The translations under genes and the position numbers were made by a program. A stretch of 64,000 bases of DNA from DATAES01 sp963721305. GTDB taxonomy: Bacteria > Actinomycetota > Acidimicrobiia > Acidimicrobiales > JACDCH01. The stretch covers positions 310,001 through 374,000 of the forward strand of contig CAVRIR010000003.1 of assembly GCA_963721305.1 (NCBI GenBank), read 5' to 3'. Each line of letters starts with the position of its first letter. Positions within the stretch are counted from its first letter, which is position 1. The notes under the pieces are model-generated. The model was not told the origin of the DNA. It saw nothing but the letters and a program-made list of their open reading frames with translations, and did no database searches. Positions 51,736 through 59,948 of this stretch are shown here, one piece after another.

Positions 51736-52773
51736 GTGACGTCGAACCGCCCCCGGCGTCGCCGGCCCCGGTTGCGCCGGCTGGTGCTGCCGGCGGTGAC
51801 GGTCGTCAGCCTGGTCCTCGTCGCGCCCGTGCTCGAGAGCGTCTACAGCAGCCTCGACGAGATCGCGTCGTTGGGCGTCGGTTGGCTCACGGTCATGGTG
51901 CTGGCGTCGGCCGGCCAGCTCGTCGCGTTCTGGGAGCTGCACCGGATCGTGCTGCGCACGGACAACTGGTTCGACGTCGCGGCCGCGCAGCTGGCGGGCA
52001 ACGCGGTGAGCCACGTCGTCCCGGGTGGTGGCGCGGTCGGCGCCGGTGTGCAGGCGCGGATGATGACCACGGCGGGGTTCCCGCTCACGCAGACACTGAC
52101 GGCGTTCGGCGCGATCACCATCCTGAGCGCAGTCGCCGGCTTCGTGGTGCTACCACTCGTCGTGCTGGTGTCGAGCGCGGCCGGCAGCTCGATCGATCCG
52201 CGGCTGATCTCGGCGATGTGGGTCGGGGCCGCGCTGCTCGCGGGCGCGCTGATCGTCGGTGTCATGGTGAGCTTGCGCGACGCCCCATGGCGATGGCTGG
52301 CGCGCGCGTTGGCGTGGGTCTATCGCCGCGTCCATCGCGTGATGGATCCGAAGGAGCTCGAACAGCGACTGATCGCCGAGCGCGACAACATCCGCCGCGG
52401 GTTGCGCGGCAAAGCTGTCATCGCGTCGATTGCGGTCGTCGGGTCCGCGCTGGGCGACTTCGCGGTTCTCTACTTCGCGCTTCGGGCGGTCGGCGCGCAC
52501 GTGAACCCGGCTGCCGCGCTCGCGGCGTTCATCGTGTCGAACGTCGCGGGCATGATCCCGATCACGCCGGGCGGGCTCGGATTCGTCGAGGCCGGCATGA
52601 CCGGCGTTCTCGTGCTCGCGGGCGCCACGACGTCGCAGGCGTTGCTCGCCGTGGCCGCCTACCGCTTGATCGCAACGTGGTTGCCGTGCCTCGCCGGCGC
52701 CGTCGCGTACGTGCTGTTCAAGCGCCGCCACCGCGACCTTCCCGTGGAGCCCCTTCTGACGACGCGCTCCTGA
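51736..52773 (+). CDS. UPF0104 (AglD/LPG synthase-like) membrane protein, second of a divergent pair
   Basis: 345 residues, GTG start, about eight membrane segments. GNAVSHVVPGGGAVGAGVQA and MIPITPGGLGFVEAGMTG correspond to the same stretches of the divergent neighbour, and the alignment of the last helices (ATTSQALLAVAAYRLIATWL) is close, so the pair is paralogous. The basic start RPRRRRPRLRR lies on the cytoplasmic side. Related proteins are lysyl-PG flippases or lipid-linked enzymes; no specific role can be assigned. Confidence 0.78.
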   Translation: MTSNRPRRRRPRLRRLVLPAVTVVSLVLVAPVLESVYSSLDEIASLGVGWLTVMVLASAGQLVAFWELHRIVLRTDNWFDVAAAQLAGNAVSHVVPGGGAVGAGVQARMMTTAGFPLTQTLTAFGAITILSAVAGFVVLPLVVLVSSAAGSSIDPRLISAMWVGAALLAGALIVGVMVSLRDAPWRWLARALAWVYRRVHRVMDPKELEQRLIAERDNIRRGLRGKAVIASIAVVGSALGDFAVLYFALRAVGAHVNPAAALAAFIVSNVAGMIPITPGGLGFVEAGMTGVLVLAGATTSQALLAVAAYRLIATWLPCLAGAVAYVLFKRRHRDLPVEPLLTTRS

Positions 52774-52806
52774 CGACGACCTGACGGTCGCGTTACCGTC
52801 GGTCGC

Positions 52807-54057
52807 ATGCAGCCCACCTATTCCGCCGAGGCGGAGGCGTACCGGGAGAAGATCCAGGCGTTCCTCGCGGAGCACCTGCCGCCGGATTGGCAGGGGGTCG
52901 GCGCGCTCGGTCCGGAGGAAGCGACGGCGTTCGCCGAGGACTGGCGGCGCACGCTGCACGAGCACGGGTACCTCGCGCCGAACTGGCCGAAGGAGTACGG
53001 CGGCGGCGGCCTGACTGCGCTCGAGCAGGTGATCCTCGCCGAGGAGTTCGAGCGCGCCGGCGTGCCGAGCGGCATCGTCAACGACGTGTTCTCGATCAGC
53101 ATGATCGGCAACACGTTGCTCGACTGGGGGACCGACGAGCAGAAGCGTCACTACATCCCGCGCATCCTCTCGGGTGAGGATCGCTGGTGCCAGGGCTACA
53201 GCGAGCCGGGTGCCGGCAGCGACCTCGGGAACCTCGGCACGCGTGCAGTCCTCGACGGCGACGAGTGGGTCATCAACGGCCAGAAGATCTGGACGTCGGC
53301 CGGTCAGCTCGCCAACTGGATCTTCGTGCTGTGCCGCACCCACGTCGACGCGCCGAAGCACAAGGGGATCACCTTCCTGCTGTGCCCGATGGATCAGCCG
53401 GGCATCGAAGTCCGGCCGATCAAGATGATCACCGGCGAGTCCGAGTTCAACGAGGTCTTCTTCACCGACGCGCGGTGCCCGAAGGAGAACGTCGTCGGCG
53501 AGGTGAACGGCGGGTGGGCCGTCGCGATGACGTTGCTCGGGTACGAGCGCGGTGAAGCGGCCGCGACGTTCCCGTTGAAGTTCCGCACCGAGCTCGATCG
53601 CATCGTCGCGGTCGCGAAGGAGCGTGGTGTCGTCGACGATCCCGTGGTCCGCCAGCGGTTGGCGTGGTGCCATTCGAAGGTCGAGATCATGCGGTACCTC
53701 GGGATGCGCACGCTGACGCAGTTCCTCGCGGGCAAGCATCCCGGACCCGACGCCGCCATCTTCAAGCTCTATTGGAGCGAGTACCACAAGATCGTCACCG
53801 AGATCGCCGTCGACATCTTCGGCGCCGAGGCGATGGCGCCGGCGGGCAAGTCGCCGAACACGTCCTTCCAGACCGACGATCCGGGCGCGCCGAACGACTC
53901 CGCTTCGTTCGCGGGCACCTTCCTCAATGCACGCGCCGGCAGCATCTACGCCGGGTCGAGCCAGGTGCAGCGCAACATCATCGGCGAGATGATCCTCGGC
54001 CTACCCAAGGAGCCGAAGTCGGACCTCGGCGCGTGGAAGGACACGCAGAAGGCTTGA
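52807..54057 (+). CDS. acyl-CoA dehydrogenase
   Basis: 416 residues with the full fold: YSEPGAGSDLGNLGTRA is the FAD/substrate loop, GQKIWTSAGQLANWIFVLCR the central beta domain, and ARAGSIYAGSSQVQRNIIGE the C-terminal helix with the flavin contact. The catalytic Glu is not certain from inspection. FAD enzymes of this group oxidise acyl-CoA, including sterol or long-chain substrates in actinobacteria. TACCGT ends 7 nt before the ATG. A family A repeat follows the stop. Confidence 0.87.
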   Translation: MQPTYSAEAEAYREKIQAFLAEHLPPDWQGVGALGPEEATAFAEDWRRTLHEHGYLAPNWPKEYGGGGLTALEQVILAEEFERAGVPSGIVNDVFSISMIGNTLLDWGTDEQKRHYIPRILSGEDRWCQGYSEPGAGSDLGNLGTRAVLDGDEWVINGQKIWTSAGQLANWIFVLCRTHVDAPKHKGITFLLCPMDQPGIEVRPIKMITGESEFNEVFFTDARCPKENVVGEVNGGWAVAMTLLGYERGEAAATFPLKFRTELDRIVAVAKERGVVDDPVVRQRLAWCHSKVEIMRYLGMRTLTQFLAGKHPGPDAAIFKLYWSEYHKIVTEIAVDIFGAEAMAPAGKSPNTSFQTDDPGAPNDSASFAGTFLNARAGSIYAGSSQVQRNIIGEMILGLPKEPKSDLGAWKDTQKA

Positions 54058-54071
54058 GCCAAAGTCGCGTT

Positions 54072-54119
54072 CTCCGGGGAGAAACGGGCGCTCGAGCGCC
54101 CGTTTCCATCCAACATTCG
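54072..54119. repeat. third copy of palindromic repeat family A
   Basis: CTCCGGGGAG is followed by a perfect 24-bp palindrome (AAACGGGCGC-TCGA-GCGCCCGTTT) and TTCCATCCAACATTCG, as in the copies at 12227-12331. It begins 15 bp after the acyl-CoA dehydrogenase stop and may act as terminator. Confidence 0.85.
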
Positions 54120-54124
54120 CGCGG

Positions 54125-54367
54125 GTGAGCGCGGTCATGGCGGTGTTGGTGCGGCCGTGGTTGTGGGGGACGGCGGTGCGGCAGGGGCTGCGGTTGGCGC
54201 GGCCGGGTTGGTGGCGGCGGGCGCCGTTCCTGCCCCTTCCGGATCGCGAGTACCTGCGCTTTCGGCTCGAGACGCAGTACGGCGATCCGGACCACCGGGC
54301 CGAGTCGCGCGACCTCGTGACCTACCTGGAATGGTGTCGCCGAGAACATGTCGCCGCGAGGTTTTGA
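54125..54367 (+). CDS. small conserved-looking protein, unknown function
   Basis: 80 residues from the GTG at 54125 (an ATG at 54137 is possible). The N-terminal part is hydrophobic and basic (VLVRPWLWGTAVRQGLRLAR, PGWWRRAPFLPLPD), the rest acidic (YLRFRLETQYG, LVTYLEWCRREH). I think small genes like this are found before the HNH gene in related genomes. No motif suggests a function. Codon use fits the neighbours. Confidence 0.65.
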   Translation: MSAVMAVLVRPWLWGTAVRQGLRLARPGWWRRAPFLPLPDREYLRFRLETQYGDPDHRAESRDLVTYLEWCRREHVAARF

Positions 54368-54390
54368 TCAGCCAGTAGCGTCTCGTCGCA

Positions 54391-54915
54391 ATGGGAAGGG
54401 CGTTGGTGCTGAACGCCTCGTACGAGCCGCTCTGCGTCGTATCCGCGCGTCGTGCCGTCGTCCTCGTCCTCGGTGACAAAGCCGAGGCGGTCGAGCACAG
54501 CGGCCTCGTCCTGCACTCGGAGCATCTCGTCGTGTCCGTGCCGTCGGTCCTCCGCCTCCGCGCTTTCGTGTCCGTCCCGTTCCGGCGGCGGGTGGCCGTG
54601 AGCCGGCGCGCGGTCATGGCGCGCGACGGCGGGCTGTGCCAGTACTGCGGGAGTCGGGCCGATTCGATCGACCACGTCGTGCCCCGATCTCGCGGCGGCA
54701 CCCACACGTGGGAGAACGTGGTCGCCGCGTGCCGGCCGTGCAACGTCCGCAAGCGCGACCGGATGCTGCACGAGACGACGATGGATCTCGACCGCCGTCC
54801 GGCCGCGCCGCGCGGCGCCACCTGGTCGATCGTGGCGCACGGAGCGGTGCCCGACACGTGGGAGCCGTACCTCCTCGAGCGGCCGCGGCTGGCGGAGTCC
54901 GCCGCGGCGGGATGA
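54391..54915 (+). CDS. HNH endonuclease family protein
   Basis: 174 residues. The N-terminal half RALVLNASYEPLCVVSARRA is a conserved actinobacterial extension; the HNH core is RDGGLCQYCGSRADSIDHVV, PRSRGGTHTWENVVAACRPC and NVRKRDRML, with CxxC pairs for zinc and H-N-H residues intact. Likely a DNA or RNA nuclease of unknown target; the gene is chromosomal and not tied to a phage. TAGCGT ends 9 nt before the ATG. Confidence 0.85.
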   Translation: MGRALVLNASYEPLCVVSARRAVVLVLGDKAEAVEHSGLVLHSEHLVVSVPSVLRLRAFVSVPFRRRVAVSRRAVMARDGGLCQYCGSRADSIDHVVPRSRGGTHTWENVVAACRPCNVRKRDRMLHETTMDLDRRPAAPRGATWSIVAHGAVPDTWEPYLLERPRLAESAAAG

Positions 54916-55544
54916 GCGGTTGGCGCGTCGAGCGGATCATCGGATCCGCCGGCGTGCACCACGGCCGTGACTTTCCTGACCCGCTGACGCGGACGGCCTG
55001 GGTCTTCACCGTCGACCGTCCGGCGCTCGTGCTCGGGTCGACCCAGCCGGATGACATCGTCGACCGGGACGCGCTCGTGGCGCGCGGTGCCGAGCTCGTG
55101 CGCCGGCGCAGCGGTGGGGGAGCGGTGTGGTTGGAGCCCGGTGGGACGCTGTGGGTCGACCTGCTCGTGCCGCGGGGCGATCCGTTGTGGGACGACGACG
55201 TCGGCCGGGCCGCGCACTGGGTCGGTGACGCGTGGGCGGGGGCGATCGGCGGCGCGGCCACGGTGCACCGGGGCGCCATGGTGTGCAGCGCGGCGTCGGG
55301 ACGGGTGTGCTTCGCCGGGCTCGGCCCCGGCGAAGTCACCGTCGAGGGCCGCAAGGTCGTGGGCGTCAGCCAGCGCCGGACCAGGGCCGGCGCCCGTTTC
55401 CAGTGCCTCGCCTACGAGCGCTGGGACCCCGGAACGCTCGTCGAGGTCCTGCGCGTCTCCGGCGAGGCAGCCGCGGCCCTCGATCAGGTCGCGGCGGGCA
55501 TCGGCTCGCTCGGTGCGGTGGAAAAAGACTTTTCGACCACATGA
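54912..55544 (+). CDS. lipoate/biotin protein ligase-like protein
   Basis: 210 residues, overlapping the HNH gene by 4 bp. ALVLGSTQPDDIVD, LVRRRSGGGAVWLEPGGTLW (the RRxSGGG nucleotide loop) and EGRKVVGVSQRR (catalytic Lys) match the LplA/BPL catalytic domain. It is shorter than standard LplA and lacks the C-terminal accessory domain. Target protein unknown. Its last codons run into an AT-rich patch just before the mraZ promoter. Confidence 0.75.
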   Translation: MSGWRVERIIGSAGVHHGRDFPDPLTRTAWVFTVDRPALVLGSTQPDDIVDRDALVARGAELVRRRSGGGAVWLEPGGTLWVDLLVPRGDPLWDDDVGRAAHWVGDAWAGAIGGAATVHRGAMVCSAASGRVCFAGLGPGEVTVEGRKVVGVSQRRTRAGARFQCLAYERWDPGTLVEVLRVSGEAAAALDQVAAGIGSLGAVEKDFSTT

Positions 55545-55559
55545 CCTAACCGCTATCCC

Positions 55560-55610
55560 TTGACCGGTGGGGCGTAGTGGCATACGGTGGAGCGTAATGG
55601 AGAGCAGGGG
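55560..55610 (+). promoter_or_regulatory. mraZ promoter with 10-bp-spaced MraZ-like boxes
   Basis: TTGACC (55560-55565), a 17-bp spacer and TACGGT (55583-55588) form a good promoter. Over and after it, GTGG, GTGG, GTGG and ATGG occur at 55567, 55577, 55587 and 55597, with a GGGG at 55607, so the boxes repeat at exact 10-bp steps. MraZ of other bacteria binds such TGG-type repeats spaced one helical turn apart, so autoregulation is very likely. Confidence 0.75.
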
Positions 55611-55637
55611 CGCACTCCGGGAAGCGCGGACCCACCG

Positions 55638-56069
55638 GTGTTCATCGGAAAGCACGACCGGTCATTGGACGACAAGGGGCGTCTCGTGCTGCCGACCAAC
55701 TTCCGCCGCGACTTCGAGGACGCGGGTGGGGGTGTTCTCGCTCCGTGGGATCGCTGCCTCGCGCTCTGGACTCGGGACAAGTACGGGGACGTCATGGCGC
55801 AGCTGATCGACAAGGTGAAGGCCAACGAGGCCGACGACGACATCGCGCGCCTGTTCCAGAGCAGCGCGGCCGACGTCCAGCTCGACTCCCAGGGCCGCTT
55901 CGTGGTCCCCGAGGAGCACCGCAACCATGCCGGGATCACTCGCGAGGTGAAGATCCTCGGCCAGACCGACCGAGTCGAGATCTGGGACGCCCACCGCTTC
56001 GACGACATGGAGGGCGGCAAGACACCCGAGGACGTGTCCACCGAGATCCGCCGACTTCGCATCTTCTGA
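55638..56069 (+). CDS. mraZ: transcriptional regulator of the division cluster
   Basis: 143 residues from GTG 55638; VFIGKHDRSLDDKGRLVLP is the expected start, so upstream in-frame codons are not used. The two AbrB-like repeats carry DDKGRLVLP and LDSQGRFVVP. MraZ forms a ring and binds repeated boxes upstream of its own gene; such boxes are present here. First gene of the dcw cluster. It is separated from rsmH by 297 bp with a candidate RNA structure. Confidence 0.92.
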   Translation: MFIGKHDRSLDDKGRLVLPTNFRRDFEDAGGGVLAPWDRCLALWTRDKYGDVMAQLIDKVKANEADDDIARLFQSSAADVQLDSQGRFVVPEEHRNHAGITREVKILGQTDRVEIWDAHRFDDMEGGKTPEDVSTEIRRLRIF

Positions 56070-56187
56070 ACTGCAACAGACGACGACACGAATCGCAACA
56101 ACTCAACTTGCCACAAACCAAATCCCAACGATTAGGAGACGCATCGAACTCGGAACCCTGAATCGCAAGGCCACACACCACCAGCCA

Positions 56188-56317
56188 TGGATCGCTGATT
56201 CGCAGCCTCCCGGCGAGCAGATGGAAGGCCCCTACTCCGCCCGCTTCCCATCCAGTTCAGTCGGGGAGACATCCCGGCGAGCGCCCGTTCGCCGGGGGGC
56301 TGCCGATCAGCGATCCA
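56188..56317 (+). ncRNA. candidate structured leader RNA between mraZ and rsmH
   Basis: A closing stem joins TGGATCGCTGAT (56188-56199) with ATCAGCGATCCA (56306-56317), continued after a 2x2 internal loop by GCAGCC (56202-56207) with GGCTGC (56298-56303). Inside are a stem CCCGGCGA/TCGCCGGG (56273-56280/56289-56296) and a weaker one GATGGAAG/CTTCCCATC (56220-56227/56244-56252). The branched form suggests RNA. An mraW RNA motif is known in this position in actinobacteria; identity with it is not shown. Confidence 0.5.
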
Positions 56318-56366
56318 GGATCACTCGAACCAGGGACGGTCGGGATGGACCGGTACACGTTCTCCC

Positions 56367-57317
56367 ATGACTGAGTTCGAGCACCGACCGGTGATGGTCG
56401 ACGAGGTCGTCGACCTTCTGCAGCCGGTGCCTTCCGGACTGGTGGTGGACGCCACGGTCGGCGCCGGAGGTCACTCGGCTGCGATCCTCGGCATGCGGCC
56501 CGAGCTCTCGGTGCTCGGGATCGACCGGGACGAGGATGCGCTTGCGGCGGCAGCCGCGACGCTCGCGCCCTTCGGCCCCCGTGTGACCTTGCGCCAGATC
56601 CGCTTCGACGCTCTCGCAGCAACGATGGAGGAGCTCGGCGTGGATCAACTTGCAGGGGGACTGTTCGATCTCGGTGTGTCCTCCCCGCAGTTCGATCGCG
56701 CCGACCGCGGCTTCAGCTACCGATTCGAAGGTCCGCTCGACATGCGCATGGACCGGCGCCAGGGACGCTCGGCGGCCGACATCGTCAACGGTGAGGACGA
56801 GCAGACGCTGGCGCGCCTGCTGCGCGACTACGGCGACGAGCGCTACGCGCGCCGCATCGCCGCCGCCATCGTCGCCGCCCGACCGCTGCGTACGACGACC
56901 GAGCTCGCCTCGGTCGTACGTGACGCCATCCCCGCACCCGCCCGCCGGCGGGGTGGCCATCCGGCGAAGCGGACGTTCCAGGCGCTTCGTATCGCGGTGA
57001 ACGACGAGCTCGACGCCCTTCCCGTCGCACTCGATCGCGTCATCGAGCGGCTGCTCCCCGGTGGGCGGTGTGTGGCCATCAGCTACCACTCCGGCGAAGA
57101 CCGCATCGTGAAGCAGCGCTTCCGCGACGCGGCGACCGGCGGGTGCACCTGTCCACCGGGCCTGCCGTGCACGTGCGGCGCGGTCCCCACGGTGCGCGAG
57201 CTCCGACCGTTGAAGCGCCGCCCGACCGCGGCCGAGCGAGCCGCCAATCCGCGCTCCGACAGCGCCGTGCTGCGTGCCGTCGAGCGTCTGGCGCCGGCTG
57301 CGCGAGAGGCGAGCTGA
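56367..57317 (+). CDS. rsmH: 16S rRNA (cytosine1402-N4)-methyltransferase
   Basis: 316 residues. EHRPVMVDEVVDLLQP at the start, DATVGAGGHSAAIL (SAM-binding), GLFDLGVSSPQFDRADRGFS, PLDMRMDRRQG and RTFQALRIAVNDEL are all RsmH/MraW signatures. It methylates C1402 in the ribosomal P site. No strong ribosome site precedes the ATG, which follows the candidate leader RNA. The stop overlaps ftsL by one base. Confidence 0.93.
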   Translation: MTEFEHRPVMVDEVVDLLQPVPSGLVVDATVGAGGHSAAILGMRPELSVLGIDRDEDALAAAAATLAPFGPRVTLRQIRFDALAATMEELGVDQLAGGLFDLGVSSPQFDRADRGFSYRFEGPLDMRMDRRQGRSAADIVNGEDEQTLARLLRDYGDERYARRIAAAIVAARPLRTTTELASVVRDAIPAPARRRGGHPAKRTFQALRIAVNDELDALPVALDRVIERLLPGGRCVAISYHSGEDRIVKQRFRDAATGGCTCPPGLPCTCGAVPTVRELRPLKRRPTAAERAANPRSDSAVLRAVERLAPAAREAS

Positions 57318-57829
57318 TGGCGTCGGTTCCAGCGCCGCGGCGCGCGCCCCTGCGCGCGCCCGCTCCGAAGCGCGAGCCCGAGAGCCGTCCCGAGCTCGAG
57401 GTCGTACGCGCCAAGCGCCGCCGGCCGCGTTACGGCGTGCTCACCGCGATCGGCATCGGCGGTGTGTTCGCACTGTTCTTCGGGCTGGTCGTGTTCCACA
57501 CGCTCCTGTTGCAGAACCAGCGTCGTCTCGACGATCTCGACACGCGGGTGCGCAACGAGCAGGAGACGTACCAACAGCAGCGCCTCCAGGTCGCGCAGCT
57601 CCAGTCACCCGAGCGGATCCTGAACGTCGCGACCACGAAGCTCGGGATGGTCCCCGCGCAGGGCACGACCTATCTGACGCCGTCCGGCCCCGACGCCGTC
57701 GCCGCGCGCCAGGCCGCGGCGCAGGCGAACCAGGGTGACGACGGGACCACCACGCTGTCGCAGAACGGGGGCGAGGGCGCGTCGAGTGGCTGGCCTCAGG
57801 TGAAGCCCTATCTCGGCGCGACCCCGTGA
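57317..57829 (+). CDS. ftsL: FtsL-like septum formation protein
   Basis: 170 residues. A basic cytoplasmic N-terminus of about 45 residues, one membrane helix (GVLTAIGIGGVFALFFGLVV) and a short coiled coil (QNQRRLDDLDTRVRNEQETY), then ERILNVATTKLGMVPAQ, the pattern of FtsL/DivIC. Position between rsmH and ftsI supports FtsL. It should form the FtsQLB complex at the septum. The C-terminal tail is Gln/Gly-rich and variable. Confidence 0.8.
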   Translation: MASVPAPRRAPLRAPAPKREPESRPELEVVRAKRRRPRYGVLTAIGIGGVFALFFGLVVFHTLLLQNQRRLDDLDTRVRNEQETYQQQRLQVAQLQSPERILNVATTKLGMVPAQGTTYLTPSGPDAVAARQAAAQANQGDDGTTTLSQNGGEGASSGWPQVKPYLGATP

Positions 57830-59947
57830 CGACGCGCACCGCGCCGCCCCATCGCAAGTCCGCGGCGGCTCCCAGCCGTTCCGTCCCGGTTGGGAGCCGT
57901 CGTTCCTCCGCCCGCTCGGGCGGCACGACGCGCACCGCGCCGCGCCCATCGTCGCGATCCACGTTCCGCCCGTCGTCGCGCCCTTCGTCGCGTCCGCCCG
58001 CGCCGGCGTACCGTCCCTCCGCGCGGCGCTCGTCGGGTCCGTCGGGCGTGTCGTTCCGCACGCAGCGCCGGCGCATCGTCGCCGTGCTCGTCGTCGTCGT
58101 GTTGCTCTTCGTCGTCGTCGTCGGTCGGCTCGCGCAGCTGCAGCTCCTCGACAATCAGCGGTACGTGCAGTTCGGCGAGTCACAGCGCGTGCGTCCGGTG
58201 ACGCTCCCGGCCGATCGAGGGTCGCTGTTCGACCGCAACGGCAACGACCTCGCGCTGTCGGTGCCGCAGCACACGGTGTGGGCCGACCCGAGGCTGGTCG
58301 CGAACCCGCAGGCCGAAGCCGCCTCGCTCTCGCCCGTGCTCGGAATCGATCAGGACACGCTGCTGCGTCAGCTCACGACGCCGGACAAGCAGTTCGTGTA
58401 CCTCGCCCGCCAGATCGACGACGCGACCGCGCAGAAGGTGACGGATCTCAAGCTCCCGGGCGTCGACCTGCTCGAGGAGTCGAAGCGGTTCAACCCGTCC
58501 GGCGACCTCGCTCGCGGTGTGTTGGGCAGTGTGAACATCGACAACGCCGGCCGTGCGGGACTCGAGCAGCAGTTCGACTCGACGTTGACCGGCACGTCCG
58601 GACAGCTCGTGTTGGAAGAAGATCCGCGTGGCGGCACCATCGCCGGCGGCGAGCATCGACTCACCCCCGCGCAGCCGGGCAACGACCTGGTCCTGTCGCT
58701 CGACACGTCGATGCAGTTCGAGACCGAGCGCGTCCTCTCCGATCAGATCGTGCAGATGGGCGCCAAGGGTGGCATGGCGATCGTCTCCGACCCGAAGACG
58801 GGCGAGATCCTGGCGATCGCCGACATGGATCGTCCCGACCCGAAGGGACCGCCGGTCCCGAGTACGAACAACGAAGCATTGACGACCGTGTTCGAGCCGG
58901 GGTCCGCCGCGAAGGTCATCACCATGTCTGCCGCGCTCGAAGAAGGTGCCGAGCCGGTCGATGCACGGTTGACGGTTCCTGACCACTTGCAAGTGGCCGA
59001 TTCGACGTTCACGGACCACGATCCGCATCCGACGGAGCAGATGTCGCTCACCGACATCCTCGCCAACTCGTCGAACATCGGCACGATCATGATCGGCCAG
59101 AAGGTCGGCAAGGCGAAGATCGACAGCTACATGCGCAAGTTCGGCTTCGGGTCGACGACGTCGCTCGGCTTCCCGAACGAGTCGGCCGGAATCATGTTGC
59201 CCGCTCCAGCACTGGTCGGGCACCTCGATCGCGACGATCCCGATCGGCCAGGGCATCGCCGTCACTGCGCTGCAGATGTTGCAGGCGTACAACGTCATCG
59301 CGAACGGTGGCGTGTACGTCGATCCCAAGCTCGTGCTCGGGAGCGTCGGCAAGGACGGCGTGCGCCAGGACACCCCGCCGTCCGCCAGCCACCGCGTCAT
59401 CTCGTCGCAGACGGCGGCAGAAGTGCGGGACATGATGGAGCAGGTCGTGTCGGCAGGAACGGGTACGGAGGCAGCGATCGACGGCTACACGGTTGCAGGC
59501 AAGACCGGTACCGCCCGCAAGCCGCAGCCGAACGGCGGGTACACCGATGCCGCCGGCAATTACCACTACGTCGCCACGTTCGCCGGCTTCGTGCCCGCCG
59601 AGAATCCCCAGCTGTCGGCGATCGTCGTGCTCGACGAGCCGACCGCCACGATCTACGCCAGCGGCGCATCGGCGCCGGCGTTCAAGCAGATCGCCTCGTA
59701 CGCGCTGCGCCGGTTCGAGATCCCGCCGCCCGGGATCACACTGCCATCGACCGTGCCGGCGCCGACGTACATCTCGACCTCGCCGAACCAGGCCAACGAC
59801 GTGACCGGCGGAGCGCAGCCGCCGGCAACCACGTCGACCACGGCTCCGACGACGTCGACGACGACGCCGACCGGTCAGACCTCGAGTGGCTCGAAATCGA
59901 CGAAGGCGCGGAGTGGAGCGGACCCACCGAAGAAGACCGGCGGCTGA
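57826..59947 (+). pseudogene. ftsI: FtsI/PBP3 transpeptidase with one frameshift
   Basis: Joined length is about 707 residues. A long basic Ser/Arg-rich N-terminus precedes one membrane helix (IVAVLVVVVLLFVVVVGRLA); the PBP dimer domain follows (PADRGSLFDRNGNDLALSV). Transpeptidase motifs are SAAK in EPGSAAKVITMS, SSN in LANSSNIGTI and KTGT in VAGKTGTARKPQ. The frame breaks near 59207 (CTCCAG); one more base restores QHWSGTSIATIPIGQGIAV. All motifs are kept, so the gene is likely intact. The enzyme crosslinks septal peptidoglycan. GTG start, overlapping ftsL. Confidence 0.85.
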
Positions 59948-59948
59948 C

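Noticed and set aside
13185..59947. Programmed ribosomal frameshifting as cause of the split genes
   Set aside because: Sites share no slippery heptamer or following structure and occur in unrelated genes; +1 and -1 types are mixed.
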